From NCBI RefSeq assembly GCF_038446665.1, contig NZ_CP151802.1, positions 2,480,001 through 2,544,000 of the forward strand: 64,000 nucleotides of DNA. Reading direction: 5' to 3'. The translations under genes were made by a program, and so were the position numbers. Position 1 is the stretch's first letter, and each line of letters starts with the position of its first letter. Of this stretch, positions 36,948 to 44,956 are shown piece by piece. Origin of the DNA: Lysobacter sp. FW306-1B-D06B. Lineage in GTDB: Bacteria > Pseudomonadota > Gammaproteobacteria > Xanthomonadales > Xanthomonadaceae. The notes beneath the pieces were generated by a model. The model worked only from the letters and a program-made list of their open reading frames with translations. It was not told the DNA's origin and did not search any database.

Positions 36948-36953
36948 TAGGCT
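36948..36953 (+). promoter_or_regulatory. -10-like TAGGCT six bases before the hydrolase start
   Basis: CTTGCTAGGCT, then CGCCGC and ATG at 36960. It mirrors the crbR promoter 66 bases away, so the two divergent genes have matching leaderless-type starts. Confidence 0.5.
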
Positions 36954-36959
36954 CGCCGC

Positions 36960-38777
36960 ATGAACCCGACCTGCGTCCGCATCGCCGTCGTCGCCGGGGC
37001 CGCGCTCGCGCTGGCCGCCTGTGCCACATCCCGTCCACGCATCGCGAAGGAGGCTGCGCCGGTGTTCTCGCAATCGCGCACGACCGAACATCGCGGCAAC
37101 GACGACCTGCTCACCGGCGGGCTCGGGCTGGCGGGGTTGCGTGCGATCACGCCGCCCGCGTTCGCCGATGCCGAACATCCCACGCCGGCCGAACTGCGCC
37201 GTCGTGCGCTGTGGGCCAACTGGCGCGGCATCGCCGACCTCGCGCCGGGCGGCGGTTATGGCGAGCTCTACGGCAGCGTCGCCGCGGTGCCGGGCCGTGA
37301 GTTCAGCGCGTTCGCCACTGTCGCCGGTGCGAGCCAGCCGCACCGCGTGCTGGTGCAGATTCCCGATGCATTCGATGCGGGCAAGCGCTGCGTGGTGGTC
37401 ACGGCTTCGTCGGGTTCGCGCGGCATCTACGGCGCGATTGCCGTGGCCGGCGCCTGGGGCCTGCCGAAGGGTTGCGCGGTGGCGTACACCGACAAGGGCG
37501 CGGGCACGGACTATTTCGACCTGGATGCGGGGCAGGGCGTGCGTGCGGACGGCACGGTCGTTGCGCGCGGCGAAGGCATGGCGTTCGAGCCGGTGACCAC
37601 GGCGTCGTCCGGCGTGGCCTTCAAGCATGCGCATTCCAAAGACAACCCCGAGGCCGATTGGGGCCGCCACGTAAAGCAGGCGGCGCAATTCGCGCTGCAA
37701 TCGCTGGACGCGGCATTTCCGCAGTCCGCGCCGTTCGATTTCGGCAATACGCGGGTGATCGCGGTGGGACTGTCCAACGGCGGCGGCGCGGTGCTGCGCG
37801 CGGCGGAACTGGACGGCGACTGGCTCGACGCCGTGGTGGCGGGCGAGCCGAACGTGTACGTCGAAGGCGCGCGTCCGCTGTACGACTACACGACGCAGGC
37901 GGCGCTGCTGATGCCCTGCGCGCTGCTCCACCTGCAGAACCTGCCGCAGCCGCCGTTGTCGGCGCAGGTCGCGCCGCTGTGGGCGCAGCGCTGCGCGGCG
38001 TTGAAGGCGAGCGGCGCGATCCAGGGCGACGACACCGCGGCGCAGGCGCGCTCGGCGTACGAAGCGATGAAAGCCGCCGGCTGGACCGACCAGGCCCTGC
38101 GCGCCGGTGCGCTGTCGGTCGGCTTCGATCTGTGGCGCGCGGTGGCGGTGACCTATGCGTCGGCCTACGGTCGCTACGGTTTCGGCGAACTGCCGTGCGG
38201 CAACCGCTACAGCGCGCTCGATGCCAATTTCAGCCCGCGCGCCGCCACCGCGGCCGAACGCGCGGCCTGGTGGTCGGACGCCAGCGGCATACCGCCCGGC
38301 GCGGGCGTGAACATCGTGGAACCCAACCCGACCTCGCCACTCACCACGCTGCAATGCCTGCGCGGGCTGTGGACCGGCGACGACGACAACGCCCGGCGGG
38401 TGAAGCAGGGCGTGGCGGAAACGCGCGCGGGCCTGCCGCGCGATGGTGTGCCGATGGTGGTCATCCACGGCACCGACGACGGCCTGATCCCGCCCGCCTT
38501 CAGCAGCGTGCCGTACGTGCGCGCGGCCCAGGCCGCCGGTCGCGACGTGCGCTACTGGCAGGTGCGCAACGCGCAGCATTTCGACGCGTTCCTGGGATTG
38601 CCGGACTACGGCGCGCGCTACGTGCCGCTGCTGCCTTACGTGTATGCGGCGCTGGATCGGGTGAGCGCGCACCTGGACGGTGGCGGTACGTTGCCGAGCG
38701 ACGCGGTGATCGAAACGACGCCGCGCGGGGCGGGGAAGGCGTTGCAGGCGTCGGATCTGGCGATGCCGCGCGATTGA
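36960..38777 (+). CDS. 3-hydroxybutyrate oligomer hydrolase (lipoprotein)
   Basis: A 605-residue enzyme of the D-(-)-3-hydroxybutyrate oligomer hydrolase family, which cleaves soluble oligomers from PHB breakdown to monomers. A lipoprotein signal ends at LALAAC (Cys20), so it is probably anchored in the envelope. The family has a serine centre; here VIAVGLSNGGG (Ser about 270) is the likely nucleophile motif, and AQHFDAF near the C-terminus the likely His. N-terminal hallmark: HRGNDDLLTGGLG. The neighbours (CrbSR, GntP permease, PHA synthase) point to hydroxybutyrate use. Confidence 0.88.
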   Translation: MNPTCVRIAVVAGAALALAACATSRPRIAKEAAPVFSQSRTTEHRGNDDLLTGGLGLAGLRAITPPAFADAEHPTPAELRRRALWANWRGIADLAPGGGYGELYGSVAAVPGREFSAFATVAGASQPHRVLVQIPDAFDAGKRCVVVTASSGSRGIYGAIAVAGAWGLPKGCAVAYTDKGAGTDYFDLDAGQGVRADGTVVARGEGMAFEPVTTASSGVAFKHAHSKDNPEADWGRHVKQAAQFALQSLDAAFPQSAPFDFGNTRVIAVGLSNGGGAVLRAAELDGDWLDAVVAGEPNVYVEGARPLYDYTTQAALLMPCALLHLQNLPQPPLSAQVAPLWAQRCAALKASGAIQGDDTAAQARSAYEAMKAAGWTDQALRAGALSVGFDLWRAVAVTYASAYGRYGFGELPCGNRYSALDANFSPRAATAAERAAWWSDASGIPPGAGVNIVEPNPTSPLTTLQCLRGLWTGDDDNARRVKQGVAETRAGLPRDGVPMVVIHGTDDGLIPPAFSSVPYVRAAQAAGRDVRYWQVRNAQHFDAFLGLPDYGARYVPLLPYVYAALDRVSAHLDGGGTLPSDAVIETTPRGAGKALQASDLAMPRD

Positions 38778-38956
38778 CCCTTCTCCCGCTTGCGGGAGAA
38801 GGGGCCCGAAGAGCCTGCCCGGGACGTGATCCGGGGGTGGATGAGGGAGGCGGAGCCTCACGCGATGGCTGCGCGGTGCTGTAAGGCACTCGCTGCCCTG
38901 TGCAACGACTTCGTTGCCCTCACCCAAGCCCTTTCCCGCAAGCGGGAGAGGGGCTC
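38778..38956. repeat. Inverted pair of family-C repeats
   Basis: Element 38778-38810 (CTTCTCCCGCTTGCGGGAGA stem) and partner 38913-38956 (CCCTCACCCAAGCCCTTTCC and stem) enclose about 100 bases without a gene. They fill most of the 288-base gap before pssA. Confidence 0.78.
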
Positions 38957-39065
38957 TGGCCTGAGAGGGAGCTTTTGTCTGAAAGCCCCGTGCTTATCCT
39001 TTTGCCTCTTGCTGGCTTCACACCCGTTGCGGCACGCTGGGGGCTTCCCGCACACGGAGCGCCGC

Positions 39066-39683
39066 ATGCCGCGTCGCCATTTCTCGATGTTGCGCGAGTT
39101 CCACCTCGCCGACTGGTTCACGCTGGCCAACGCCTTCTGCGGCACCGGCGCGATCTTCGCCGCGATGCGCTTCCTGCAGGACGGGGTGGTGAACGACCTG
39201 CTCATCGGCATGGCGCTTATCCCGCTGGCCTTCATCTTCGACGCGCTGGACGGACGCGTGGCGCGCTGGCGCAAGTCGGCGTCCACGCTCGGGCGCGAGC
39301 TGGATTCGCTGGCCGACGTGATCTCCTTCGGCGTCGCGCCCGCGGCCCTGGCCTATGCCTGCGGCCTGCAGGGCGGCTGGGACTGGATCGTGCTGAGCTA
39401 CTTCGTCGGCTGCGGCGTGAGCCGCCTGGCGCGCTACAACGTCACCGCCGAGGCGCTGTCCGGCGGCGACGACAAGGTGAAGTACTTCGAGGGCACGCCG
39501 ATCCCGACCAGCCTGGCGCTGGTGATCGTGCTGGCCGTCGCCGCCTCGCAAGGCGCGATCGGCGACAACCTGTGGCTGGGCATGGTCCAGCTGGGACCGT
39601 GGCAGTTCCATCCGCTGGTGCTGATGTTCGCGCTGTCGGGCTCGCTGATGATCAGCAAGACGCTGCGCATTCCCAAGCCCTGA
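39066..39683 (+). CDS. pssA: CDP-diacylglycerol--serine O-phosphatidyltransferase
   Basis: Makes phosphatidylserine, the precursor of phosphatidylethanolamine, in the inner membrane. The 205-residue product has five to six transmembrane helices and the full CDP-alcohol phosphotransferase motif DG-x2-AR-x8-G-x3-D-x3-D (Asp62, Gly63, Ala66, Arg67, Gly76, Asp80, Asp84). The ATG at 39066 with GGAG upstream is preferred; earlier starts would reach into the repeat. Its product phosphatidylethanolamine is the donor used by EptA elsewhere in this window. Confidence 0.9.
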   Translation: MPRRHFSMLREFHLADWFTLANAFCGTGAIFAAMRFLQDGVVNDLLIGMALIPLAFIFDALDGRVARWRKSASTLGRELDSLADVISFGVAPAALAYACGLQGGWDWIVLSYFVGCGVSRLARYNVTAEALSGGDDKVKYFEGTPIPTSLALVIVLAVAASQGAIGDNLWLGMVQLGPWQFHPLVLMFALSGSLMISKTLRIPKP

Positions 39684-39747
39684 GCGCCGCCGCGGCGCCT
39701 GTCACATGGGCGTGGTCGCGGCATTGATACCATCGCCGTCTTCCCCG

Positions 39748-40800
39748 ATGGCGGTGATGGCGATGCAGGGCGTGGACGATCTTGAAGCGTGGGGCCGGCG
39801 TTACTGGAGCGCGTGGGGCGATGCCCTGCGTGCGACGCAGCCCCAGTCCTCCGGTACGGCGATGCCGGGCTGGAACGAAGCGATCGGCTGGTGGTCGCAG
39901 TTCGCGCGCGGTGGCCTGCCGCAGGGCGACGAGGCCGTGTCGCGCTTCAACGCGCAGGCGCAGGGCTGGTTCGGGCAGATGCAGCAGCTGGCGGCGCAGT
40001 TCGCCGGGCGCCAGGCGAATGCGGCGGATATCGCATCGGCGTGGAAACAGGCGCTGGGCGGCGACGGCGCCAACCCGTTCGCGCAGATGTTCGCCAGCAT
40101 GCCGGGCAGTGCGCAGACCGATCCGTCGAAATGGTTCGAGGCGTTCGCACCGTGGCTGCAGTCGATGCAGCGCGAAGGGCGCTCGTGGCTGGATCTGCCC
40201 GCGTTCGGTTTCGCGCGCGAGCACCAGGAGCGCTGGCAGCATCTCGCCCAGGCGCAGATGGACATGCAATCGCAGAGCCAGGCCTACCAGACGCTGCTGG
40301 CCGAGGCCGGGCAGGACGCCTTCACGCGCTTCGAGCGAAAGCTGGAGGAGCGCAGCGCGCCGGGCAAGCAGCTGGACTCCGTGCGTGCGCTGTTCGACCT
40401 GTGGATCGACGCCGCCGAGGAGGCGTATGCGGACATCGCGTTGTCGCCGCGCTTCCGTGACGCCTACGCCGCGCTGGTCAACGCACAGATGACGCTGCGC
40501 GGCCGGATGCAGAAGGAAGTCGAGCAGCTGAGCACGCAGTTCGGCATGCCCACGCGGACGGAAGTGGATTCGGCGCATCGCAAGATCGTGGAGCTGGAAC
40601 GCGAGCTGCGTCGACTGCGCGATGCGCTGCACGCGCGCGGGCCGTCGGAGGAAGCGCCGCGCGCCCCACGCGCCGCGCCTGCCGAACCGCCGCCGCGACC
40701 GGCCGCACCGCGCAAGGCATCGGCGGCGACGAAGCCTGCAAAGAAGGCGGTGAAGAAGACCGCTGCCAAGACCGCCGGCAAGACGGGGAGGGCGCGCTGA
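39748..40800 (+). CDS. phaE: Class III PHA synthase subunit PhaE
   Basis: Non-catalytic subunit that complexes with PhaC on PHA granules. The product is about 350 residues. Conserved features are VDDLEAWGRRYWSAWGDAL near the N-terminus and the PhaE box region with ALVNAQMTLRGRMQKEVEQL. The last 45 residues form an Ala/Lys/Pro tail (KPAKKAVKKTAAKTAGKTGRAR-like) similar to histone H1-like tails of PhaF and AlgP. The start is uncertain; ATG at 39706, 39748 or 39757 are all in frame. It overlaps phaC by one base (TGATG). Confidence 0.88.
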   Translation: MAVMAMQGVDDLEAWGRRYWSAWGDALRATQPQSSGTAMPGWNEAIGWWSQFARGGLPQGDEAVSRFNAQAQGWFGQMQQLAAQFAGRQANAADIASAWKQALGGDGANPFAQMFASMPGSAQTDPSKWFEAFAPWLQSMQREGRSWLDLPAFGFAREHQERWQHLAQAQMDMQSQSQAYQTLLAEAGQDAFTRFERKLEERSAPGKQLDSVRALFDLWIDAAEEAYADIALSPRFRDAYAALVNAQMTLRGRMQKEVEQLSTQFGMPTRTEVDSAHRKIVELERELRRLRDALHARGPSEEAPRAPRAAPAEPPPRPAAPRKASAATKPAKKAVKKTAAKTAGKTGRAR

Positions 40801-41876
40801 TGGACGGATTCGGTCCACTGGGCTTCACGCCCGACACGCTGGCGCAGGAATCGCTCCGCTTCCAGGCCAAGCTGCGCGCCGGCCTGGACACGCTGCACCA
40901 GGTGCACGACATCGACTACGGCGCGACCGCGCGCGAGGAAGTCTGGCGCGACGGCAAGGTCGCGTTGTACCGCTTCCGCGGCGACCGTGCGCCGACCGCG
41001 CGCGTTCCGCTGCTGATCGTCTACGCGCTGGTGAACCGGCCGTACATGGTGGACCTTCAGAACGACAAGTCGATCGTGCGCGGCCTGCTCGAACGCGGCG
41101 AGGACGTGTACGTGCTCGACTGGGGCTACCCGGACCGCTCCGATCGCTATCTCGAGCTGGAGGATTACATCCAGCGCTACATCGGCGGCGCGGTGGATCA
41201 CCTGCGCCGCGAGTACCGCATGGACGCAGTGAGCGTGCTGGGCATCTGCCAGGGCGGCGCGTTCTCGCTGTGCTACGCCGCGCTCAATCCGCACAAGCTG
41301 CGCAACCTCATCACGATGGTCACGCCGGTGGACTTCCACACCAGCGACAACATGCTGGGCAACTGGACGCGCGGGCTGGACGTGGATCTGTTCGTCGACA
41401 CGCTGGGCAACGTGCCGGCGGATGTCATGAACTGGTGCTACCTCACGCTCAAGCCGTGGCGGCTGTTCGTGCAGAAGTACGTGGGCATGGTGGACGTGCT
41501 GGACGATCCGAAGGCGCTGGAGGATTTCCTGCGCATGGAGAAGTGGATCTTCGATTCGCCCGACCAGGCCGGCGAAGCGTTCCGCCAGTTCATCAAGCAG
41601 TTCTACCAGGGCAACGGTTTCATCAAGGGCGGCATCGACATCGGCGGGCGCGCGGTGGACCTGCGCCAGATCGAGGTGCCGATCCTCAACATCTACGCCG
41701 AACAGGACCACCTCGTGCCGCCGGCATCGTCGAAGGCACTGGAAGGACTGACCGGCACCGACGACTACAGCGAGCTGTCGTTCCGTGGCGGCCACATCGG
41801 CATCTACGTGTCGAGCCGCGCGCAGCGCGAAGTGCCGCAGGCGATCCACGACTGGTTGGCGCAGCGGGCGAAGTAG
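40800..41876 (+). CDS. phaC: Class III PHA synthase catalytic subunit PhaC
   Basis: Polymerises (R)-3-hydroxyacyl-CoA to polyhydroxyalkanoate on granules. The 358-residue product has the lipase-like box GICQGG with Cys150, then Asp303 (AEQDHLVPP) and His332 (GGHIGIY), almost the same numbering as class III PhaC of Allochromatium (149, 302, 331). The length excludes class I and II. Start ATG overlaps the phaE stop. It makes the polymer whose oligomers the upstream hydrolase would degrade. Confidence 0.94.
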   Translation: MDGFGPLGFTPDTLAQESLRFQAKLRAGLDTLHQVHDIDYGATAREEVWRDGKVALYRFRGDRAPTARVPLLIVYALVNRPYMVDLQNDKSIVRGLLERGEDVYVLDWGYPDRSDRYLELEDYIQRYIGGAVDHLRREYRMDAVSVLGICQGGAFSLCYAALNPHKLRNLITMVTPVDFHTSDNMLGNWTRGLDVDLFVDTLGNVPADVMNWCYLTLKPWRLFVQKYVGMVDVLDDPKALEDFLRMEKWIFDSPDQAGEAFRQFIKQFYQGNGFIKGGIDIGGRAVDLRQIEVPILNIYAEQDHLVPPASSKALEGLTGTDDYSELSFRGGHIGIYVSSRAQREVPQAIHDWLAQRAK

Positions 41877-42080
41877 GGCGCAAAAGCCGTGAGTCCCGCG
41901 CAGGCGGGACGCCTGCGCCCAGTCGACGACACACGCGCCGTCGGCGGCATGACGTGTTCCTATCGTCACCTGAAGCGCACCCGTCCACGCCGCGTGACGA
42001 AGGTCTGCTTCCGCGCATCCGACGAGATGGTTTCGACATCGCGCATGTCAGACTTGCGCGATTCTCGAAGGACGCGTCCC

Positions 42081-42779
42081 GTGACCCGAATTGCCCTGAT
42101 TCTCTGCGTGGCCCTGCTCGGTGCCTGCGCTTCGCACAAACCGATCGACAGCGTCCCGTCGGCCGCGGTTCCCGTCGCCGATTCCTCGCAGTGGGAAGCC
42201 GACATCGTCGCCTTCGAACAGGCCGACAGCGTAGTGCGGCGCCGGCCGGGCGGCGTGGTGTTCGTGGGCAGCTCGTCGATCCGGATGTGGGAGACGATGC
42301 CGGACGACTTCCCCGGCGTGGCCACCATCAACCGCGGCTTCGGCGGTTCGCGCGTGCGCGATTCGACCTACTACGCCGATCGCATCGTCACGCCGTACCA
42401 GCCCAGGGCCGTGGTGTTCTACGCCGGCGACAACGACCTGCAGGAAGGCCGCACCCCGCAGCAGGTGCGCGACGATTTCGCCGCCTTCGTCGAGAAGGTG
42501 CATGCGCAGTTGCCGAACGTGACGATCGGCTTCGTGGCGATCAAGCCCAGTCCGTCGCGCGCAGCCACGCTGCCGCAGATCCGCGAGGCCAATGCGCTCG
42601 TGCGCGAGTACGCGCAGAAAGCGCCGGGCGTGGATTACCTCGACGTCTACCTGCCGATGCTCGATGCGCAGGGGCAGCCGCGTGCGGAACTGTTCGTGGA
42701 GGACCGGCTGCACATGAATGCCAGCGGCTACGCGATCTGGGCCGGCGTCGTGCGGCCGTGGCTGGCCGGACTACAGTGA
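42081..42779 (+). CDS. SGNH/GDSL-type hydrolase lipoprotein
   Basis: A 232-residue esterase or lipase-like protein. The lipoprotein signal VTRIALILCVALLGAC puts it in the envelope. SGNH blocks are visible: VGSSSIRMW (Ser of block I), GFGGS (block II), GDND (block III) and DRLHMN (Asp-x-x-His of block V). GTG 42081 is chosen because GAAGGA sits nine bases upstream; ATG 42045 is an alternative. The 204 bases before it hold no other gene. Confidence 0.85.
   Translation: MTRIALILCVALLGACASHKPIDSVPSAAVPVADSSQWEADIVAFEQADSVVRRRPGGVVFVGSSSIRMWETMPDDFPGVATINRGFGGSRVRDSTYYADRIVTPYQPRAVVFYAGDNDLQEGRTPQQVRDDFAAFVEKVHAQLPNVTIGFVAIKPSPSRAATLPQIREANALVREYAQKAPGVDYLDVYLPMLDAQGQPRAELFVEDRLHMNASGYAIWAGVVRPWLAGLQ
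42772..42777 (+). promoter_or_regulatory. -10-like TACAGT six bases before the DUF5329 gene
   Basis: TACAGT, GATGCC, ATG at 42784. It overlaps the end of the preceding SGNH gene, so transcription could start at the DUF5329 ATG without a leader. Confidence 0.35.
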
Positions 42780-42783
42780 TGCC

Positions 42784-43167
42784 ATGAACGCGTCGCGGGC
42801 ACTGCAGGCATCGCTGGTGGGTCTCGTATTCGCGCTGGGCGCGATGTCCGGTTGGGCCGCTCCGCCGCCGCAGGCGCAGCGCGAGATCGGTCAGCTCATC
42901 GACGCACTGGGTCGCTCCGGCTGCGAGTTCCAGCGCAACGGCACGTGGTACCCGGCCGGCGAGGCGCGCGCGCACCTGCAGCGCAAGTACGACTACCTGC
43001 GCAAGCGCGACATGGTCGCCACCGCCGAGCAGTTCATCGAACGCGCCGGCACCCAGAGCAGCATGAGCGGCCGGGCGTACGCCGTGCGCTGCCCCGGCCA
43101 GGGCACCGTGCCGTCGGCGCAGTGGCTGGGCGCGCGGCTGTCGGCGATTCGTCACGCGACGCCCTGA
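42784..43167 (+). CDS. DUF5329 family exported protein
   Basis: A 127-residue protein with a signal peptide (to about residue 26, GWAAPPPQAQ) and a conserved domain of unknown function. Two cysteines (CEFQRNGTWY and VRCPGQG) fit a periplasmic disulfide. Characteristic words of the family are EIGQLIDALGRSGCEFQRNG and AEQFIERAGTQSSMSG. The start lies four bases after the SGNH gene stop with no Shine-Dalgarno. Confidence 0.75.
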   Translation: MNASRALQASLVGLVFALGAMSGWAAPPPQAQREIGQLIDALGRSGCEFQRNGTWYPAGEARAHLQRKYDYLRKRDMVATAEQFIERAGTQSSMSGRAYAVRCPGQGTVPSAQWLGARLSAIRHATP

Positions 43168-43214
43168 CGCCGGGCGCTAGACTGGCGGCGCATCCAGCCA
43201 CCGGACGCGCCGCC

Positions 43215-43412
43215 ATGAACGCCACGCGCACGCTCTACCGCTCCCGTCACGACCGCATGGTCGCCGGCGTCATCGGCGGCTTCGCCCGCCGCTTCGGCTG
43301 GAACTCCACGCTGCTGCGTGCGCTGTACGTGCTCGTGTCCATCGCATCGGCCGCGTTCCCCGGCATCCTCGTCTACCTGATCCTCTGGCTGCTCATTCCC
43401 GAGGGCGACTGA
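43215..43412 (+). CDS. PspC domain protein
   Basis: A 65-residue single-domain membrane protein of the PspC family (phage-shock regulators). The fold is seen in LYRSRHDRMVAGVIGGFARR, then WNSTLLRALYVLVSIAS and the hydrophobic FPGILVYLILWLLIPEG. Too short for a LuxR-type fusion; it is a stand-alone PspC. A TAGACT -10 (43178-43183) lies 31 bases before the ATG, which lacks a good ribosome-binding site. Confidence 0.82.
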   Translation: MNATRTLYRSRHDRMVAGVIGGFARRFGWNSTLLRALYVLVSIASAAFPGILVYLILWLLIPEGD

Positions 43413-43451
43413 GTCCGATCGTTCGCGTCCGGGGAGACGCAGGCGATGCGC

Positions 43452-43457
43452 TAGGCT
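43452..43457 (+). promoter_or_regulatory. -10-like TAGGCT six bases before the next gene
   Basis: TAGGCT, GCGCGC, ATG at 43464: leaderless-type spacing identical to those at 36871 and 36948. Confidence 0.4.
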
Positions 43458-43463
43458 GCGCGC

Positions 43464-43925
43464 ATGCCGATGCTTCGACGATTGCCCATGCTCCATCGAG
43501 TGCTCATCGCGCTGGGCGCGCTGTGGACGTTGCCCAATACGCTGGTCGGGCTGCTGCTCGGCGCGCTCGGACTGGCGTTCGGCGCGCATGCGCACTGGCG
43601 CGGACGCGAGATGGCGCTGGTCTTCCACCGCTGGCCCTGGGGGCCGGGTGGGGCGATCACCTTCGGCAACGTGATCCTGCACACCGGCGACGACCTGGAT
43701 TCGCCCTGCGTCACCTACGCGCACCGGGCCGGCCATGGCGATGAACCGCCGATCGTGCTGGCCGATCACGAACGCGCGCATGTCTACCAATACCTCGCGC
43801 TGGGCCCGTTGTTCCTGCCGCTGTACCTGCTGTCGGGCGGCATCAGCGTGCGTAACCGCTTCGAGCGCGCGGCCGATCGCTACGCCAGCACGGGACGGGG
43901 TTGGTGGCCCTGGTCGGCGTCCTGA
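43464..43925 (+). CDS. Membrane protein with HExxH motif, unknown function
   Basis: I do not recognise this 153-residue protein. It has an N-terminal transmembrane helix (VLIALGALWTLPNTLVGLLL), a polar stretch, and a second hydrophobic segment (YLALGPLFLPLYLLSGG). Between them, LADHERAHVYQY holds HExxH (His102, Glu103, His106), a zinc-peptidase-like motif, followed by ERAADRYA. The motif could be fortuitous. It ends four bases before the convergent DedA gene. Confidence 0.65.
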   Translation: MPMLRRLPMLHRVLIALGALWTLPNTLVGLLLGALGLAFGAHAHWRGREMALVFHRWPWGPGGAITFGNVILHTGDDLDSPCVTYAHRAGHGDEPPIVLADHERAHVYQYLALGPLFLPLYLLSGGISVRNRFERAADRYASTGRGWWPWSAS

Positions 43926-43929
43926 GGGT

Positions 43930-44847
43930 TCAGTCGAACGCGACGAGGTTCCCGTCGCTCTTCCACGCGCTGAAACCACCCGCCAGCGGCCGCACGCGTT
44001 TGAAGCCGCGCTTGTTGAGCGCGCGCGCCAGCACGGCGGCCGACGCCTCGCTCGGGCAGTCGCAATAGACGATCACTTCCTCGCGCGGCATCAACGTGGC
44101 GTCGGCGACCGTCTGCACGAACACCGCGCCCGGGATCCAACCGGTGAGTGCGCGCTGCGGTTCGGGGCGCACGTCGAGGATCAGCGGAGGCGATTCACCG
44201 TCCATGAGCTGCTTCAGCTCCGACGGCGTGATCCTGGCCATGCGCAGCTGACGCTGGAACATCGCCCGTCGCCAGTACTTCCACAGCACGAACGCGGCGA
44301 TCAGCGCGAGCACCACCGGCACCGTCATGCGGCCCAGCGCTTCGAGTTGTTCGAGCACGCTGTTGACCGCCTCGTGGAAGACCGCGCCGAGCGCGACCGC
44401 CACGCCCGCCCACAACAAGGCGCCGATGCCATCGAACAACAGGAAGCGGCCCGGGCGGGTACCGGTCTCGCCGGCGAGCGTGGTCGCCACGGCGGCGAAG
44501 CCCGGGATGAACTTGGCGACGATCAGCGACGGCGGTCCCCATCGGCCGTAGATGCCGCGCGTCATCAGCACGCACGAGTCCGGCGATAGCGACAGCCGGC
44601 ACATCAGGCGCAGCAGTTTCGCGCCGAGGCGGCGTCCGCCGACGTACCAGAGCCAGTCCGCGAGCACCGCGGCGAGCGCGGCCACGAGCACGATCGGCCA
44701 CACGCTCTTGCCCTGGTCGGTGGCGAGGGCGGCGGTGAGGATGATGGGCGGATACGCCGGCACCGGGATGCCGCCCTGGTCGAGCAGCACGCTGACGAAG
44801 ACGACCAGCAGGCCGTAGACGGCGATCAGGTGGAGGAGGGTGTCCAT
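43930..44847 (-). CDS. DedA family membrane protein fused to a rhodanese domain
   Basis: A 305-residue fusion. Residues 1-200 are a DedA/SNARE-associated domain (IPVPAYPPIILTAAL, FIPGFAAVATTLAGETGTRP), which in related proteins supports lipid scrambling and envelope integrity. After a helix, residues about 215-305 are a rhodanese domain with active-site Cys in VIVYCDCPSEASA. ATG at 44847 matches the DedA N-terminus. A sulfurtransferase or disulfide-sensing role for the cytoplasmic tail is inferred. Confidence 0.85.
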   Translation of the reverse strand: MDTLLHLIAVYGLLVVFVSVLLDQGGIPVPAYPPIILTAALATDQGKSVWPIVLVAALAAVLADWLWYVGGRRLGAKLLRLMCRLSLSPDSCVLMTRGIYGRWGPPSLIVAKFIPGFAAVATTLAGETGTRPGRFLLFDGIGALLWAGVAVALGAVFHEAVNSVLEQLEALGRMTVPVVLALIAAFVLWKYWRRAMFQRQLRMARITPSELKQLMDGESPPLILDVRPEPQRALTGWIPGAVFVQTVADATLMPREEVIVYCDCPSEASAAVLARALNKRGFKRVRPLAGGFSAWKSDGNLVAFD

Positions 44848-44956
44848 GGACGATCCATGGCGCCGTGGGGGCGGTGGCGCCATGGTAGGCGCGCCGCTTT
44901 CCGGCGGATAGCACGTCCGTGCATCGCAGCGTGCCGCCGATGGACCGCTGGCGTGT

